Source of the DNA: Vitis vinifera
Lineage: Eukaryota; Streptophyta; Magnoliopsida; Vitales; Vitaceae
Assembly: GCF_030704535.1 (NCBI RefSeq)
Contig: NC_081807.1
Coordinates: forward strand, 1,529,001 to 1,593,000
DNA length: 64,000 bases
Reading direction: 5' to 3'
Shown: in pieces, positions 22,636 through 36,100 of the stretch
How positions within the stretch are numbered: the first letter of the stretch is position 1
Layout of the letters: every line of letters begins with the position of its first letter
Notes under the pieces: model-generated
The model's input: the letters and a program-made list of their open reading frames with translations, nothing else
Database searches by the model: none
What the model was told of the DNA's origin: nothing
Program-made: the position numbers and the translations under genes

Positions 22636-25600
22636 ATGTCTTCGAATCCTTATAGAAACCCTAATTCTCTCTACCCGGAAGTTGATCTCTCAAACCCAGA
22701 AGCCACTTCTCCTCTTATCTCAAACCCAACTTCTGCTTCATCTTCGTCGCTGTACCCTTCTCTTGAAGTGAAAGAGCTCGCTGAGAATCTTTTCCCGGAC
22801 GAAAACGATGCCGTTTTACAAAACCCCAGTTCCCAACCATTCGAAGAAGTCCTCGTCAGAGTCTCCGGCGCCATCGTCCATCTCATCGACAAGCAACACA
22901 GCGTCGAGCTCGCTTCCGGAGTGCTTACCATAGTTCGGCTCCGGCAAGGCGAGAACGTGGTCGCTGTTCTTGCACGAATCGGCGATGAGATCCAGTGGCC
23001 ATTGGCGAAAGATGAGGCAGCGGTGAAGCTCGATGAATCGCATTATTTCTTCAGTCTTCGCGTGCCCGAATCTGGGTCCGGCTCGGCTTCGAGCGATGAT
23101 GATGGTGAGAGTGAGAATTTGTTGAACTATGGATTAACTATCGCGTCGAAGGGGCAAGAGGGATTGTTGAAGGAATTGGATGCGGTTTTGGAGAAGTACA
23201 GTTGTTTTTCGGTGCAGAAGGTGAAGGGGACGGTTGGGTGGGAGGTTTTAGATGGATCGGTTGCGAGAGAGACTTCTCCGGAGGATTTGGGATCGAAGAA
23301 GAAGAAGGAATTGATGGAGGAGAGGTCGGGGGCGTACTGGACGACACTGGCTCCTAATGTGGAGGATTACAGTGGGTGCGTTGCGAGGATGATTGCCGCC
23401 GGATCAGGGCAGCTCATCAAGGGAATCCTGTGGTCGGGCAATGTAACGGTGGATGGATTGAATTGGGGGAATGAGTTTCTGAAGAAAAGAATGGGGCCGG
23501 GTTCCAAATCCGAAATTAGTCCAGAGGCAATGAAGAGGATGAAAAGGTTTGATCTTTAATTTCTTAGCTAATTGTGGTGTTTTCTATTTGCAATTGCATA
23601 TTACTAAAAAAAATGAGTACTTGGTATCCTTTATTGTGATAACTATTTTGCTATATTTGTTGCATTTTGTTGGTTTATTTGAAAAGTAGTTGAATGGGTC
23701 TATTTATGCATCTGCCATCTTTGATCTTATTATAATGCGGTATTCTTAATAGAGAATCTGCATATCTTTCACTCCTCAGTCTTCTGTTTGTCTCCATTGT
23801 TTATATCCATGGGGTATTTGGGGAACCTGTTAAATGGGGCAATTTGGTTTCTCTTTTTGCTGATTGTATAATGAAAATTATTTGAAAAAACTAACTGATT
23901 GCTACTTTGGCACCAGAGTCTTGTCATATTGTATTCAGTTTGTGATCAGCTGCCTTGTTTCGCTATCAGTCAAGCACCCTATTAACCTGTTCTCATTTTT
24001 GCTTATAGTCTTGTTTATTAGAACTTTCAGCTTGCATAGTTAGTTGGTTTGCTCTTCAACTAAATGTCTTGTCTCTGTCCATCCCCAAGTTTGCACCCAT
24101 GCATCTTGAGTAATTTGCATTTCAGTTGCATCGTTCCGTCTTTGAATACCATAGAAGTTGGAAGCAAAAACAAGTTAATTATGCTTGCTATTGTTGACTA
24201 AGTGTTGTTGTGATAACCAATTGAGAAGTCTGGTTCATGTTTATTTATGTAAATGGTCTTGCTTCAACCTTAACAAGTCAGCAATTCTAGTAGGTCTGTC
24301 AGAGATTTACTTTATTTATTTATTAATTTACTTTGATTGAGTTAAAATGATTTGGTCTTAAATTTTGAACTTGGAGAAGTTACACCCTATGTGTTCCATA
24401 TGCTGTAGTAATGGTGTACAATCTTATGGCTTGATTTTTTTTTCAGGGTTAAGAAGCTGACAAAGATGTCCGAGAAGGTGGCAACTGGAGTTCTTTCTGG
24501 GGTTGTTAAAGTCTCTGGATTCTTTACAAGTTCTATTGTGAACTCAAAAGTGGGCAAGAAATTTTTTAGCCTGTTGCCTGGAGAAATTGTCCTTGCTTCA
24601 TTAGATGGATTTAGTATGTTATTCATCTCAATTTCTCTGGCTTTCTTTAACTATATCTGTGTGTGTCCTTGCTTCATTATCTTCCCATACCTACATTTTC
24701 TTTCTGTTGAAGTATACGAAACTAGTGCAGTTATTAATATTGTCCTGTGTTTTCAATGCCATATGCCATGCTGTGAGTTGACTATAATCATGGAATAATA
24801 TTCAGGAAAGACATTGGCCTTCTAAGTTAACAAAAAATGTTGTCAAAATTGAGTACCACCCATAAGGTGTTCATGAGCTTATTGTTTGAATTAAAAAATT
24901 AACTGAGGCTTGGGGTGTGTCCTTTATCTGCTTCTTCCTAGCATTTTTTGCCTGCTTAATTTTTATCTATATATGATCAGGTTCATCAACCACCAGTTTG
25001 AGTAGGAACAGTGTGAATTGCTTGAATTTATCATTTTCTTTCCGTAAGTAGATGAAATTGTTGCCTTGATATACTCTCCATATTTGTCCTGTCAAGAGAT
25101 GGTAGATCCTTAAGGATGGAAGTATTTCTTCATCTGGTGACTCTTAAGCACATATAAACTTTTGTCTTTGGACATTGCCTAAAATGATATTGAAATTATT
25201 TCTATGAGAGGACAAACAATCAAGATTTGAATGGGAGGGTAAATTAGTCCCTAAAACCAACTGTATAGGTGGTATGAAACAAACAGAATAGTTTGGGCAG
25301 AGACAAGTCTTAGTGTTGACTAAGCAAGCATCGTGAGGTACTAATTAGTTATGAACCTTGTATGATCATCACCACATGATGAACTTTGTCTGCATTTTCA
25401 TAAATGCTAATTAGTTATGAAAGGGTTTATAGAATTCATGTAAGCAGTAGGAGAGACTTAAACTTGAGACCTCTAGTTACCCATAGTTTTGATATCATGT
25501 TACACTACTAACTTTCCTGAAAGCTTAAACTGTTAGGTTTTGGGCCTTGGGCCCCCAATGTATATCAGGCTAACCATAGTCGATTTGCGGTGAACTTTGT

Positions 25601-27065
25601 GTTTTAAGCCCCTTAATGCAATATACTTCAAGCTTGCATGCCTATTTGGTGGATCTCTTTTACTCTTTCTTTTATTTGGTTCATCATCCATCAGTGCTTT
25701 GCTGTGCCTTTGCAAAGAGCAATAGTTAATCAAGGGAATAACCATAACTTTCAAATCCCATGTTTTCTACAACTTTTTATGAGGTTAATTTGATCCTGGC
25801 ATATTAGCTGCTGTTGCAAGCTCATATGTTCCAACCACACAATAAAAACTATACTTTTCAAAAAGATTTTAGCCTTTAGATGAGTAGTCAATGTTAGTTG
25901 TAGTTTAGATGGGGTCTTCTCTCTGGCTTGAAATTAGTAAATGTATTGCGTATATAAGGTGATAAAATGGAAGTGAAATAATCACTTAATTTCAGCTGGT
26001 TTAGTTTCAATTTATAAGAACTATGGGAATTGCAAATGCGAAACTTGAACTGTTGGGACTAGGAATTACATGATACAAAAGAGATGGCCCTTCTACACAA
26101 GAAGAGAGAGCCATCAGAACAAGAAAAGAGGAACTAAGGTCATGTGGCAGTCCAAGATGCTATGATATTGCATTACTGTGTTTTGATATTCCTTTTGTTC
26201 TTTCCGTAGTCCTAGAAACTGCATCATGCTTCCTGCTTCTTGCTTATGATATCATTCCTTTTGTCTGTGCATCTTGTTGTGGACAGATAAAGTCTGTGAT
26301 GCTGTTGAAGTTGCTGGAAAGAACGTCATGTCTACCACCTCAGTTGTGACAACTGGGCTTGTTTCACAGAGGTAAAACCTGATTCAACTGTAAATATGAT
26401 GCTCCATTGCATCATCATCAACAATGTTCTGTTCTTCTGTTGCTATGAATGTGTTCTTCATTTCATCATTATATTTTGTTATACATTGTGGTGTTGGGCA
26501 AGTTGGCATTACATTTTGTGGTGTCACTCTCCTGCTGTTGTGGTCAAATCCTCATATCGTTTTGAGGTGGGACCGTGGAAGGGTAATATTGCTTTTGAAT
26601 CACATATCTTGCTCCACTAATTTGGGGATCTGAAAGCGATGGCCTGCACAAGTCCTGATCCAGTTACATGCCACTGATCATGTCTCCTCCCTCAAATTGT
26701 GTTGGACAGTAGATAAGACCAAAACAGGTTAAGATATGGTAGAACAGAGGAAGGAATTGTTTGCCATGGACTCAGCTCAACCCAGAATCTGAATTAAGGA
26801 TATTCTGCCCAAACCCATTTTTCCCATAATGTTTTGGTTTGATGATTGGTATGAAAGTGTTTTTTATTGTTGCAGGTATGGAGAACAGGCAGCACATGTG
26901 ACACACGAGGGGCTTGGTGCTGCAGGGCATGCTATTGGGACTGCTTGGGCAGTGTTCAAGATACGAAAAGCTCTCAACCCGAAGAGCGCATTTAAGCCCA
27001 CAAAACTTGCAAAAGCTGCTGCTGAAGCAAATTCTGCTAAACTGAAGACTAAACAAGCAAAGTAA
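22636..27065 (+). CDS. ERD7: Senescence/dehydration-associated protein, ERD7-like
   Basis: Four exons: 22636-23546, 24447-24613, 26287-26371 and 26876-27065, all with GT-AG borders and kept frame, giving 450 residues. The N-terminal half has a low-complexity start (MSSNPYRNPNSLYPEVDLSN), then a conserved region with EEVLVRVSGAIVHLIDKQHS. The C-terminal half is the plant senescence/spartin-associated domain: YWTTLAPNVEDYSG, GILWSGNVTVDGLNWGNEFL, then repeated small-residue helices (GVVKVSGFFTSSIVNSKVGKKF). Arabidopsis ERD7 is induced by drought, cold and ageing, binds lipids and acts in membrane remodelling during cold; plastid targeting has been suggested for relatives. The tail is Ala/Lys-rich. 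The large second intron (1.7 kb) contains a SINE-like fragment. Confidence 0.93.
25440..25525 (-). mobile_element. SINE-like fragment in ERD7 intron 2
   Basis: On the minus strand, GGTCTCAAGTTTAAGTCTC resembles the B box of tRNA-derived SINEs, preceded by TTAGTAGTGTAACATGATA, a typical plant SINE head. It is degenerate and only the tRNA-related part is seen. Confidence 0.45.
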
Positions 27066-27650
27066 TGGCAGATGGTTTTGGGTTGGTTTTATATGAAACT
27101 CTTAGACACTTCCATTTTTTGTTCTTATACCAAGTGGTATCTACTACAGACAGTCGAATGTATTTATTTATTTTTGTTTCAATGGATGTTCTCAGAAAAC
27201 CAGTGTGTGTTTCAACAATCTTCTTGTATAAATGATGTGTATTTCAATGAATATACTTTATCTTTGCCTCAGCAGGAGCTTGTGGGAACCCAATGGATCC
27301 ATTTTGTCAAGAAGCTTTGACAATGTGAACTAGGAGTGGAAGGGTTATGCTAATGGTGTACCAGAAATGGACAAAATTTCTTGGTAGCTTTAGGTAATAT
27401 TGAGGGGAGGATTTACCCCTGTATGGTGGAAGTCCTCCAGCAGTTAAATTTTACGATTTCCCAGAATTTTCCTGCAGCCAAGCGTTCGGGTCTATGCAAA
27501 CACAGAGAGCAAGTTGAAAGCTAATTTTGGGTTTTATATTTGTTGAACAAAGGGGGGTACATATTATTATTTGAACTCTAGATTCTTAGCATCTGCAGTT
27601 CTTTCACACTACTTCCACTGAATATATGCTTCCATTGATATCCCTAGTGT

Positions 27651-27688
<38 letters not shown>

Positions 27689-27699
27689 TAGCCCTTACC
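27066..27699. repeat. Convergent 3' flanks with a (CT)n microsatellite
   Basis: The ERD7-like gene and the permease gene end towards each other here, 634 bases apart. A (CT)16-like run occupies about 27654-27686, just beyond the permease stop codon and probably inside its 3' untranslated region. No gene seen. Confidence 0.6.
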
Positions 27700-29781
27700 T
27701 TAATAACTAGTTTTGAATGGCTTGTAAGTCTTGAGATCTAGGACAACTCCAGCCACAGACCCAACTGCCGCAGCTAGAGAAATAAGCAGACAAGCAAAGC
27801 TTAGTATCTGCAGGGCAACCCACCGGCTTGTCCACCGTCCAATCTTCTTCTGGGAAATATACATCTCAACTGGGAAATAAACTGTCAAGGGCCAGAACCC
27901 AAATGCTCCAAGTATGCCCACAACATCATTGAAGAAGGGCAAGAGCATAGCTATAAGGGTTGTCAACACAACAAAAATTGTCCTCCATACTAAACGGAAG
28001 AAGTTGAGCTGGTACACCCCATAGCAAGGGATTGGCAAGTCGTATTCTTCAGTCACAAAGTCGCTCTTCGGCCACTTATGTGCACTCCATTTTTCCACAA
28101 ATGCGAATAAGGGCTGGCAATAGACCTGCAGTTTCACATTGGTGTCAACTTCGTGAAGATAACATGAAACCTTTAACTATCTCCCTACTCAACTGCAAAC
28201 TTCTTATACCTGATATGCCCCGACAAGATGAACGATGATTGCAATATTGGCTATGTCTAACAGCCAGTAGGGGTCATAGAATCCAAAGCCAGTGAGAAGA
28301 TTTCCCGGAGCTAGATCTCCAAAGGCAGCATAGCCAAAGCATCCACACAGCATATAGAATGCTGTTGTCACAGCGATGCTCAGCACCGTTGCCTTCCTCA
28401 TGGTTTTGTACTCTGCAGGAGGAGATTTTATTGTATCCTACAGATGGACACCAAATCAGAATTCAACATTGAGATGTTGCAAACCAAAATCATCATTCTT
28501 GTAATGAGTTTATGTACCTGAATTTCGATGAGAATGAGTGAGAAAGAATAAGCAAAGGCAATAGCTCCAAGTGCCTGCAAACTCCTCCACAACTTCTGTG
28601 TTGAAGTCACTACTCCTGCATGAGTTACTGTCCCTATGCTTATGCCTGTCAAGCTTCCTTTGAAGCTCCCATTTTCTGAGAAGAAAAAGAAAGGAGAAAC
28701 AGCAGTTTAGTTGCAGATGGTAGGTGGTGCCTTGCAGGGCCTTGTTTCTGAAACTAGAAAGTATGTGTGCACACAAAAATATGATATGAGGAAGTGTGTA
28801 TAACCTGCAACTTTGGCGACGCCAAGGCCTAGACCAACACTAGAGTACGTGAAAGACATAATAGCAGCAACTATGGAGAGCCACCAAACTTGATCAAAGT
28901 CTGGGATTTGAGAAAATATGATCTCTATGATTCCAAAGGTGATCATGTATCCATTGCTGGACATGTGACAAGGATCTTTCCCCCCACTTTTGTGGAAACA
29001 GTTTGATCTCTTTATCGCCCTAATCATGAACAGACAAGTACATATAGTTATGAACTCATGCAGAAAGCATAACACACCAACAGAAAACTCACTCTGGAAA
29101 CTCACATCATGCTGACTGATGCTGCAATTGTGTACCCAATTGCAGTGCCAAATAAGTTCAAGTACTGAATCCACCCACATGCCAGGACCTTCTTCCCTCC
29201 TGCAGCCCAAATGAAGGTCAACTATAACGATAAAAACAACGAAAATCACCTGAGTCTGACTCTCTGACCATGATGGAAACTATTATACTCACCTAAGTTA
29301 GCCTTGACAGCTTCCATGTAAGTGTAATTTCTTTGTCCTGTGAGAGGGTCACCTGACCTGTAACACTGGGCCAGGAGGTTGGAAGAGTATAGATTGACAA
29401 AGGCGAAAAGGATCATTACAATAGGCCCTGCAACCCAACCAAGCTGCCCTATTGCCCATGCCAGTGAAAGAACCCCTGAGCCTATGACAGCAGTGATAAT
29501 ATGGGATGAAGCGGTCCAGAAAGTTCCTGCACCAAAGCCATAGTATCATAGTATAGAACCACTATTCAGATTGATGTTAGCTTATTATGTTGATTGGTTG
29601 TTTCCAGATTCAGTGCATATAAGAAAGCAAGAAGATATTTCTTATATCCTATGGAGTTTACATACTTAAATCAAATAGTAACTCACCTTTTCTAGTAAAT
29701 GATGAGTATGTTTGTTGAATCATTTATATTTTATTGACTAGATGGAATCTATAATTTAAAATTTTATTTTGACATTTTTAA

Positions 29782-29826
<45 letters not shown>

Positions 29827-30173
29827 GATTCTCCATGAAAGTAGTCATTCTTTAAGCTGGATACTACTTGGCAGACACCAGAGCTTCTTTGCAGAGTCCA
29901 TACCTGTTCTTTTGAGGCGGCCATCATCATCAAAACACTTGGAATAGTTGGCCTGAGGGTTTATTGCTTCACTCTCTCCATGGGGTTTAGGCTGGACTTC
30001 CACCTGCAAGTAGTGCCTGATGTCTTGCCGCTCTTCCACCTAAAACATTGATGCAGAGCTAATATATCAGAAGAGAAAAGAACAATTTCACCAAGGAAGA
30101 TGGAGAGGTATGGACATGATCTTACAACTCCATTGTAAATCCTGCTTGGAAGAGTTCGACTTCTTGGTAACAT
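27700..30173 (-). CDS. AAP3: Amino acid permease, AAP2/3/4-type
   Basis: Eight exons on the minus strand: 30126-30173, 29904-30039, 29293-29526, 29106-29199, 28805-29019, 28518-28675, 28210-28437 and 27700-28125. Frame is kept throughout, giving 512 residues. It is an AAAP-family proton/amino-acid symporter of the plasma membrane with 10-11 membrane spans. Diagnostic stretches are HIITAVIGSGVLSLAWAIGQ, AIKRSNCFHKSGGKDPCH, CGCFGYAAFGDLAPGNLLT, FFNDVVGILGAFGFWPLT and the tail DLKTYKPFKTSY. These point to the AAP2-AAP5 clade that moves neutral, acidic or basic amino acids in vascular tissue. AAP3 is the nearest name I can give, at clade level. Exon 1 is only 16 codons; the protein is longer at its N-terminus than Arabidopsis AAP3. 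A poly(A/T) run sits in intron 2 (29787-29823). Confidence 0.93.
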
Positions 30174-30287
30174 GGTTGTGAAACAGCAGGAATGGTAGTT
30201 GTGTATATGCGTGCAAAACAGGAGAGAGCCAAGGATAAAGGGAAGTGGTATGGTAGTGATGGATACTTGAAAAATATGTGCAGTGGG

Positions 30288-30295
30288 CTTTTATA
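30288..30295 (-). promoter_or_regulatory. TATA box of the amino acid permease gene
   Basis: CTATAAAAGCCCAC reads on the minus strand about 115 bases before the ATG at 30173, which puts a start site near 30260 and a leader of about 90 bases. A CT-rich leader follows, as usual in plants. Confidence 0.55.
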
Positions 30296-30299
30296 GAAG

Positions 30300-33000
30300 A
30301 AGATAATGACCTGAATTGAACCATTGAAATGGGGAGATGATGGCATGACGCGTGTAGAAACAATCATGAATCGTGTAACATGTCCTTCGATTAGATTATG
30401 ATATAATACCATAAAGTTTGAGAATATAATATTGTGAGATTGAGTTTTTACCTAAAAAGATAAGCACATTCTCAATATTATATTGCAACCCTTTCTTAGA
30501 CTACCTCCAAACATGCCTTATGTCCATGTAAGCTTACAATTTTAGAAGGGCAGACCTTCAAACTACTGATGGTCTCCACTTTCAGTAGGGCCATGTGCAG
30601 ACTGATCTCTCCCCTTCATGCTAATTGCTTTCTACCTCTATGGATTAGGATGTTGTAATCACCCGAGGAGCTCCCCATCTGTGTAAATATTATAAATGAT
30701 ATTAGAGTTAATCTTTAACCTTAAGAATTTGTTTAACACTCGTAAAGGGTATTTGCTTAGCCCCACAATCATATATACGATATAATGAGAACGTTGTTTC
30801 TACATGATATTATGATATCTTATATTAGATAAAGGAAAAAGTTTTTGTATTATATTTATAGAGGTTAAGCCCTCTTAATTAATTATGTAGATGGATTTTA
30901 AAATCACGAAAGCAAACAATATGTACCCAATGGTTGGGTACGCCATCTTAATCAACACAATGGAAAATAACCTCAGCGAAATGGACAACATCCTAATCCA
31001 AACTGTAATTGCTTCCGTCCATTTCTTTTCCAATTCGGGGAAACGGGAAAGTTGGTAAACTGCGCGATTCCTCCCAAGCTTGCTTCACGTGTAGAGTGGA
31101 GTCTTCTCTAATGTCAACGACAAGACACCATAGAGATGCACTTAAAAGCTAACATAGCTTACTTTCACAAAGGCGTTAGGCCCCCATGAATGCTTGCTGA
31201 CTCTCCCACCACAATCAACAGCTCCCCAGTACAAGGCCTTCCAAAATTGACCACCCCCATTCTTGAAACCGTCAGTGGATTTATTTACAAAAAGAATCAA
31301 TAGATTTTTAGACACTATCGAACCAGCAATCAATTCTTAATTTGAAATAGTTCATAGCTGATACTCCGGCCTGTTCATTATTAATGTCTAAACTGTTTAC
31401 TTCTGACTGCACTTTGAGTTTGTCTCACTGATGAAAAAATAATCACAAGCCAACGGGAGTATATATGAACATACCCGCAACCTCTGGATTATGCCTTCAG
31501 GCCGATCAAATCGAATCGATTCATTAGTAGTTGTAATCCCCGAACCCATGGTTAGAGCCTTTTAGAAGTTGGTACTGAATTTTTCAGATGTACCAAACAC
31601 TTTCTGTGTAATCATCAGTCTTATAATTCTATATGTTCCTCGCCTGTAGCAGATTATCAGGAAAGAAAAAGTGTCCAACTTTCACTACAGAAAAGTCGTG
31701 CTGAAGATTAGGAGTTACCCAGAAGCTCCAATAATGAGCACAAACACTGGAGGAGGTCTATGAAAATGGTGATTATCATCAAGTGGTGTATGACACATAA
31801 GCAAACCAGTACACATATATGGCTCCCTACCTATAGCAATATGATTGATGAACAATTGGCGAGCTAGATGTTTATCAACAAGATTGTTAATGCAGTGGGA
31901 TTTTGGAGATGATTCTTGGCAAGAATCATTGGCTGGGGGAAAAAGAAAACCAACATATAGAATATCTGTGATCACAGGATTGGATCTCCTTTCACCATCA
32001 CTTATCAGACAATGCAATGAGGACTGACCACCACCCGGCAGTGCACCACCGGCCCTACCACGAACCTAAAAAATGCCCGATATATGAAAGTATGAAAGCG
32101 ACATTACTGAACTCCCTACTCTTTCTTTTCTGTTGAGTCGACTTCTTCATTAGGAATTAGTGTTTGTGAGTGAAAGTTTTGGGTAGTGGTAACTGCAGAC
32201 ACGCATCCCTGTCGCCCTGCTGGAGGGGAGGTAGCTTCTTTTTCAGGAAGGTGGCGAAACAAAAACGCGTGTTGAAAAACTGTAGCTATGGTGGAAGACT
32301 TGGGGAGACTTGTTTGGAAACGTGCCAAAATGAAGTGCAGCTAGCCCATATATATATGGCTCCTGTGTCCACACACCATGCAGTCCTCTTCCTGCAGGCT
32401 ACTTTCAAAGCTATCAGTTCTTGGGGTTGAAGGAGGTTAAGAGCATCCTGATCTTGGCCGATTCGGATGGTATTTGAGTTGGGCATGGAGACTGGAGACA
32501 ATGTGAGGATGGGATATTGAATTGGAACGAGCATATATCCTTAGAAAATATTACTGGTTCCATTTTGCATGATCCATACCATTTGTATAAAGAAGGAGAT
32601 CTAAGTCATATAATGTCGATTTAGTGGGGTTTTTATCGACTATGAGATAAGAAAATTGAATACTGAATCAATTAAATTAATTTTCGTTAGTTTTAAAACC
32701 GAAAGAACTTAATCAATTTTTTCAATTCTTACCCTAATATTATAGCGATACTATTTCTTCATTTTTTTTTTAGTTATTTGACCTAATCGAAATCAAATAT
32801 TCACTATTAAATTCGTATAGTCACTTTAGTAAGTAATTGGGTCAAGTTAATTTTCAAATACGAGAAAAATATTTTGTAATTTCTTCAATTGCCAATTGCC
32901 AGCATTGAGGCCCAACATGAGGCTTGGCCCAAAAGCAACCCAATTGGATTTGAAAATTGTTTTTTGAAAACATTTTTTTTTTTTAGTTGTGATTTGTGAA
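30300..33000. other. Intergenic DNA between two divergent genes
   Basis: About 2.7 kb separates the permease promoter from the proteasome promoter. Short frames here (for example near 31715-32017 and 32116-32534) have no recognisable domains and no splice support. The DNA is A/T-rich with a more balanced patch at 31900-32500. I see no gene. Confidence 0.5.
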
Positions 33001-33042
33001 GGCTTAAACGCCGTCGCTATAAAGCGACAAGACTGACCGTCC

Positions 33043-33056
33043 AAACGACGTCGTTT
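33043..33056. promoter_or_regulatory. Palindrome AAACGACGTCGTTT in the PAD1 promoter
   Basis: A perfect 14-base palindrome with an ACGT core, 90 bases before the PAD1 start codon and just after a TATAAA at 33018-33023. The same motif recurs upstream of two other genes in this window. Confidence 0.6.
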
Positions 33057-33144
33057 AAATTTGCCTTGTTGCCCAAGAGAAGAGAAACAGATCGCAGAGC
33101 AAAAGCGAAGGAAAGGAAGAAGAAGAGGAGCAAGGAGAAGGAAA

Positions 33145-36100
33145 ATGGCTCGATACGACCGTGCGATCACCGTGTTTTCACCGGACGGCCACCTATTCCA
33201 GGTGGAGTACGCCCTGGAAGCCGTCCGTAAGGGCAACGCCGCCGTCGGCGTCCGCGGCACCGACACCATCGTCCTCGGCGTCGAAAAGAAGTCCACCGCT
33301 AAGCTCCAGGACTCTCGGTACCTCTCTTCCTCTCTACGATTACGCATTTTCAGTGATTGTGGTTTAAGATCGTGAATTCTGAGTCAGCTTTTGAACCTAT
33401 CTGATGGTTTCTGTGGCAAATTATTATTATTCTCTCGCTTTCGTTGTTTTGGTGATGAAAAAACAATTTTGAAAATTAGTCTCTATTGTGAACTTTGCGT
33501 GATCATCAACATTTCTTTGCTAGTTATTTGTACATATCTATTACTCTACATATTGCTTTGGTGATGGAAACAACAATTATGCTTTCTGGAAACTGTTTCG
33601 AAAAACTTTGTTAAAATGTGATAATTTTAGGAAATTTCTGGGCCTTTTTTACAGTAGATGTGATTCTGATGTGAATGACTTTATGGCAAATGCAAACAAT
33701 CGACACACTTAGGCCCTGTATGGTACAGAAGTAGGAGTACTTCTAATCAGAACGGATGGTGAAAACAATAATCAGGTTCATTTTTTGGATCCTTTAATAA
33801 GTTACATGAATTGAATGCAAATTTGTTGTATTCAATTTTTTTTCAAAAATAAACATTTTTAGGACCAAATAAACACTTAAAAAATTCAACTGCCTGGCAT
33901 GGTGGGATATTGTTGTCTTTGGGTTCCATAAAAACATAAAATGATGGATTTTTAAATCTCTTATTTTTCTCTGCTCGGTTTCCTCAGCAACCAATTGGAG
34001 GGTGAGGTTCAATTTAATGCAAAATAGGGTTAAATCACCCAATGCTTGTTCCTTAAGGTGTCAAATATCTGTTTGTCAGACACCTCACACCTCAAGGCTC
34101 ATAATTTCAGAAATGTTCACCTCATACATGAACTAGATATAATAGCTTTTATATCAAAACTTGGACCTAAGTGTTTTTACACCTTAGAGTTCTCAAAAAC
34201 TCTTCTAGCCTTCATTTAACAGTAAAGTTTGATGTATTATGTGGACTTGATAGTGTATATATATGGCTATTTCCATCTTTCTTTTTTTTTTCCTTGTATG
34301 TAAATTTTTGTCCCCATTGGGACTTGAACTTAGATCCCCCACCAACCCTTAACACTTGAGCCAGGACTCAAGGGCTTTGGCTATTTTCATTTTTTGTGAA
34401 CATGGACTTGTGTTTCAGGGAACCTTCCAGAATCCAGAATCCAGACTTCCATCTTTTGTTTTTATAGGTAAATTTTTGTCCCCATTGGGACTTGAACTTG
34501 GATCCTCCCCAACCCTTTTAACACTTAAGTCAGGTCTCAAGGGCTGTGGCTATTTTCGTGTTTTGTGAACATGAATTTGTGTTTCATGGGAACTTTCGAA
34601 AATCCAGACACAAAGGGTGAATTTACTCTATTAAATATGTGGGGTTATTTTGTCTGAGTTTATGTATGAATCTAAAATAATCTTAAAGAATAAGAGTCAG
34701 AATATTAGAGGTTCTCCAACATGGAAACCATAGATAGGGAAAGATTTTGTCTGAGTTTATGTATGACTTTAAAATAATCTTAAAGAATATGAGTCAGAGT
34801 AGTAGAGGTTATCCAACATGGAAACCATGGATAGGGAAAGACAGAAAAGAAAAAGAAAAAGAAGAACATATTGTATCTATGATATTATCCTTGACATTAT
34901 CCTTAGCATTTCCTGCTTACCATCTTGCTTACTGTTCTCAGAACGGTCCGGAAGATTGTTAACCTGGATGATCACATTGCATTGGCCTGTGCTGGGCTAA
35001 AAGCAGATGCACGTGTGTTGATAAATAGAGCACGTATTGAATGTCAGAGCCATAGGCTTACAGTCGAGGATCCTGTCACTGTTGAATATATTACTCGGTA
35101 CATTGCTGGTCTTCAGCAGAAGTACACCCAGAGCGGCGGTGTAAGACCATTTGGCCTTTCAACTTTGATTATTGGCTTTGACCCCTACACAGGTGTTCCA
35201 TCACTTTATCAGACAGACCCATCGGGAACATTTTCAGCATGGAAAGCCAATGCAACCGGGAGAAACTCAAATTCAATGCGGGAGTTCTTGGAAAAAAATT
35301 ATAAAGAAACTTCTGGACAAGAAACTGTGAAATTAGCAATTCGGGCTTTGCTTGAAGTAAGTTATTCCTTGTCATATGAATATAAACTAGTTGCTTGCAT
35401 TTAACAGGGGTATGTACATCCTATATAAACTTGGTTTAATTCAAACCTTAATCGATGAAAATTTCTTTTTGTGGCTCTTGAGGCTTGGCTTAAATGATAA
35501 AAGGTTGGGAAGGGTTTATGGGAGGTTCCAAGTTCAAGTCCCAATAAGGGCAAAAGTTACGTGTCAAAAAATAAAAATTTGTTTATGCTTTAATGTTTTG
35601 AAATTTAAAATTCACATATCAAAAAATAAAAATAAAAACTTCTTCATGCTTTAATGTTTTGAAATTTAAGTGGTTAATATTGAATATTTAAAAGTGGCTG
35701 CATATAATGTCCTTATCAAAGTAATTGATTTGACATACTTTACTTGTCCTTTATGTTATGTTAGTCTTTAATTTGACTTTTCATAATAACTACCAGAGAA
35801 TTTGATGCTTGTATTAGGTAATAGTAATACAACAGGAAATTACTGCATTTTATTTATCAATTTAATTGATGGAAGAAATTTCTTACTGCATTTCATAACA
35901 ATATTTACTTACCTTACTGACAATGACATTGTTTCTCACTGCTTTACCTGAAGCATCAGTTACAGAGAAGTTTGAGTTTTGATTTTTAGGAATCATCTAT
36001 TTAGTATGATATAATTACAATGAACAAAATATATAAATCCAAAATTGTTGTGTTTAAGCATGCTTTTCTTGTTGCTTTAGTACATTTAGACACTAAGTGT

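Noticed and set aside
31715-32534. Frames of 70-100 codons between the permease and proteasome genes
   Set aside because: No domain, no TATA or splice context, and overlapping frames on both strands of similar length.
33061-33144. In-frame open extension upstream of the PAD1 start
   Set aside because: It has no ATG and the alpha-subunit N-terminus is invariant from MARYDRAI on.
33710-33900. Possible MITE beginning AGGCCCTGTATGG in PAD1 intron 1
   Set aside because: I could not find a matching inverted end or target duplication.
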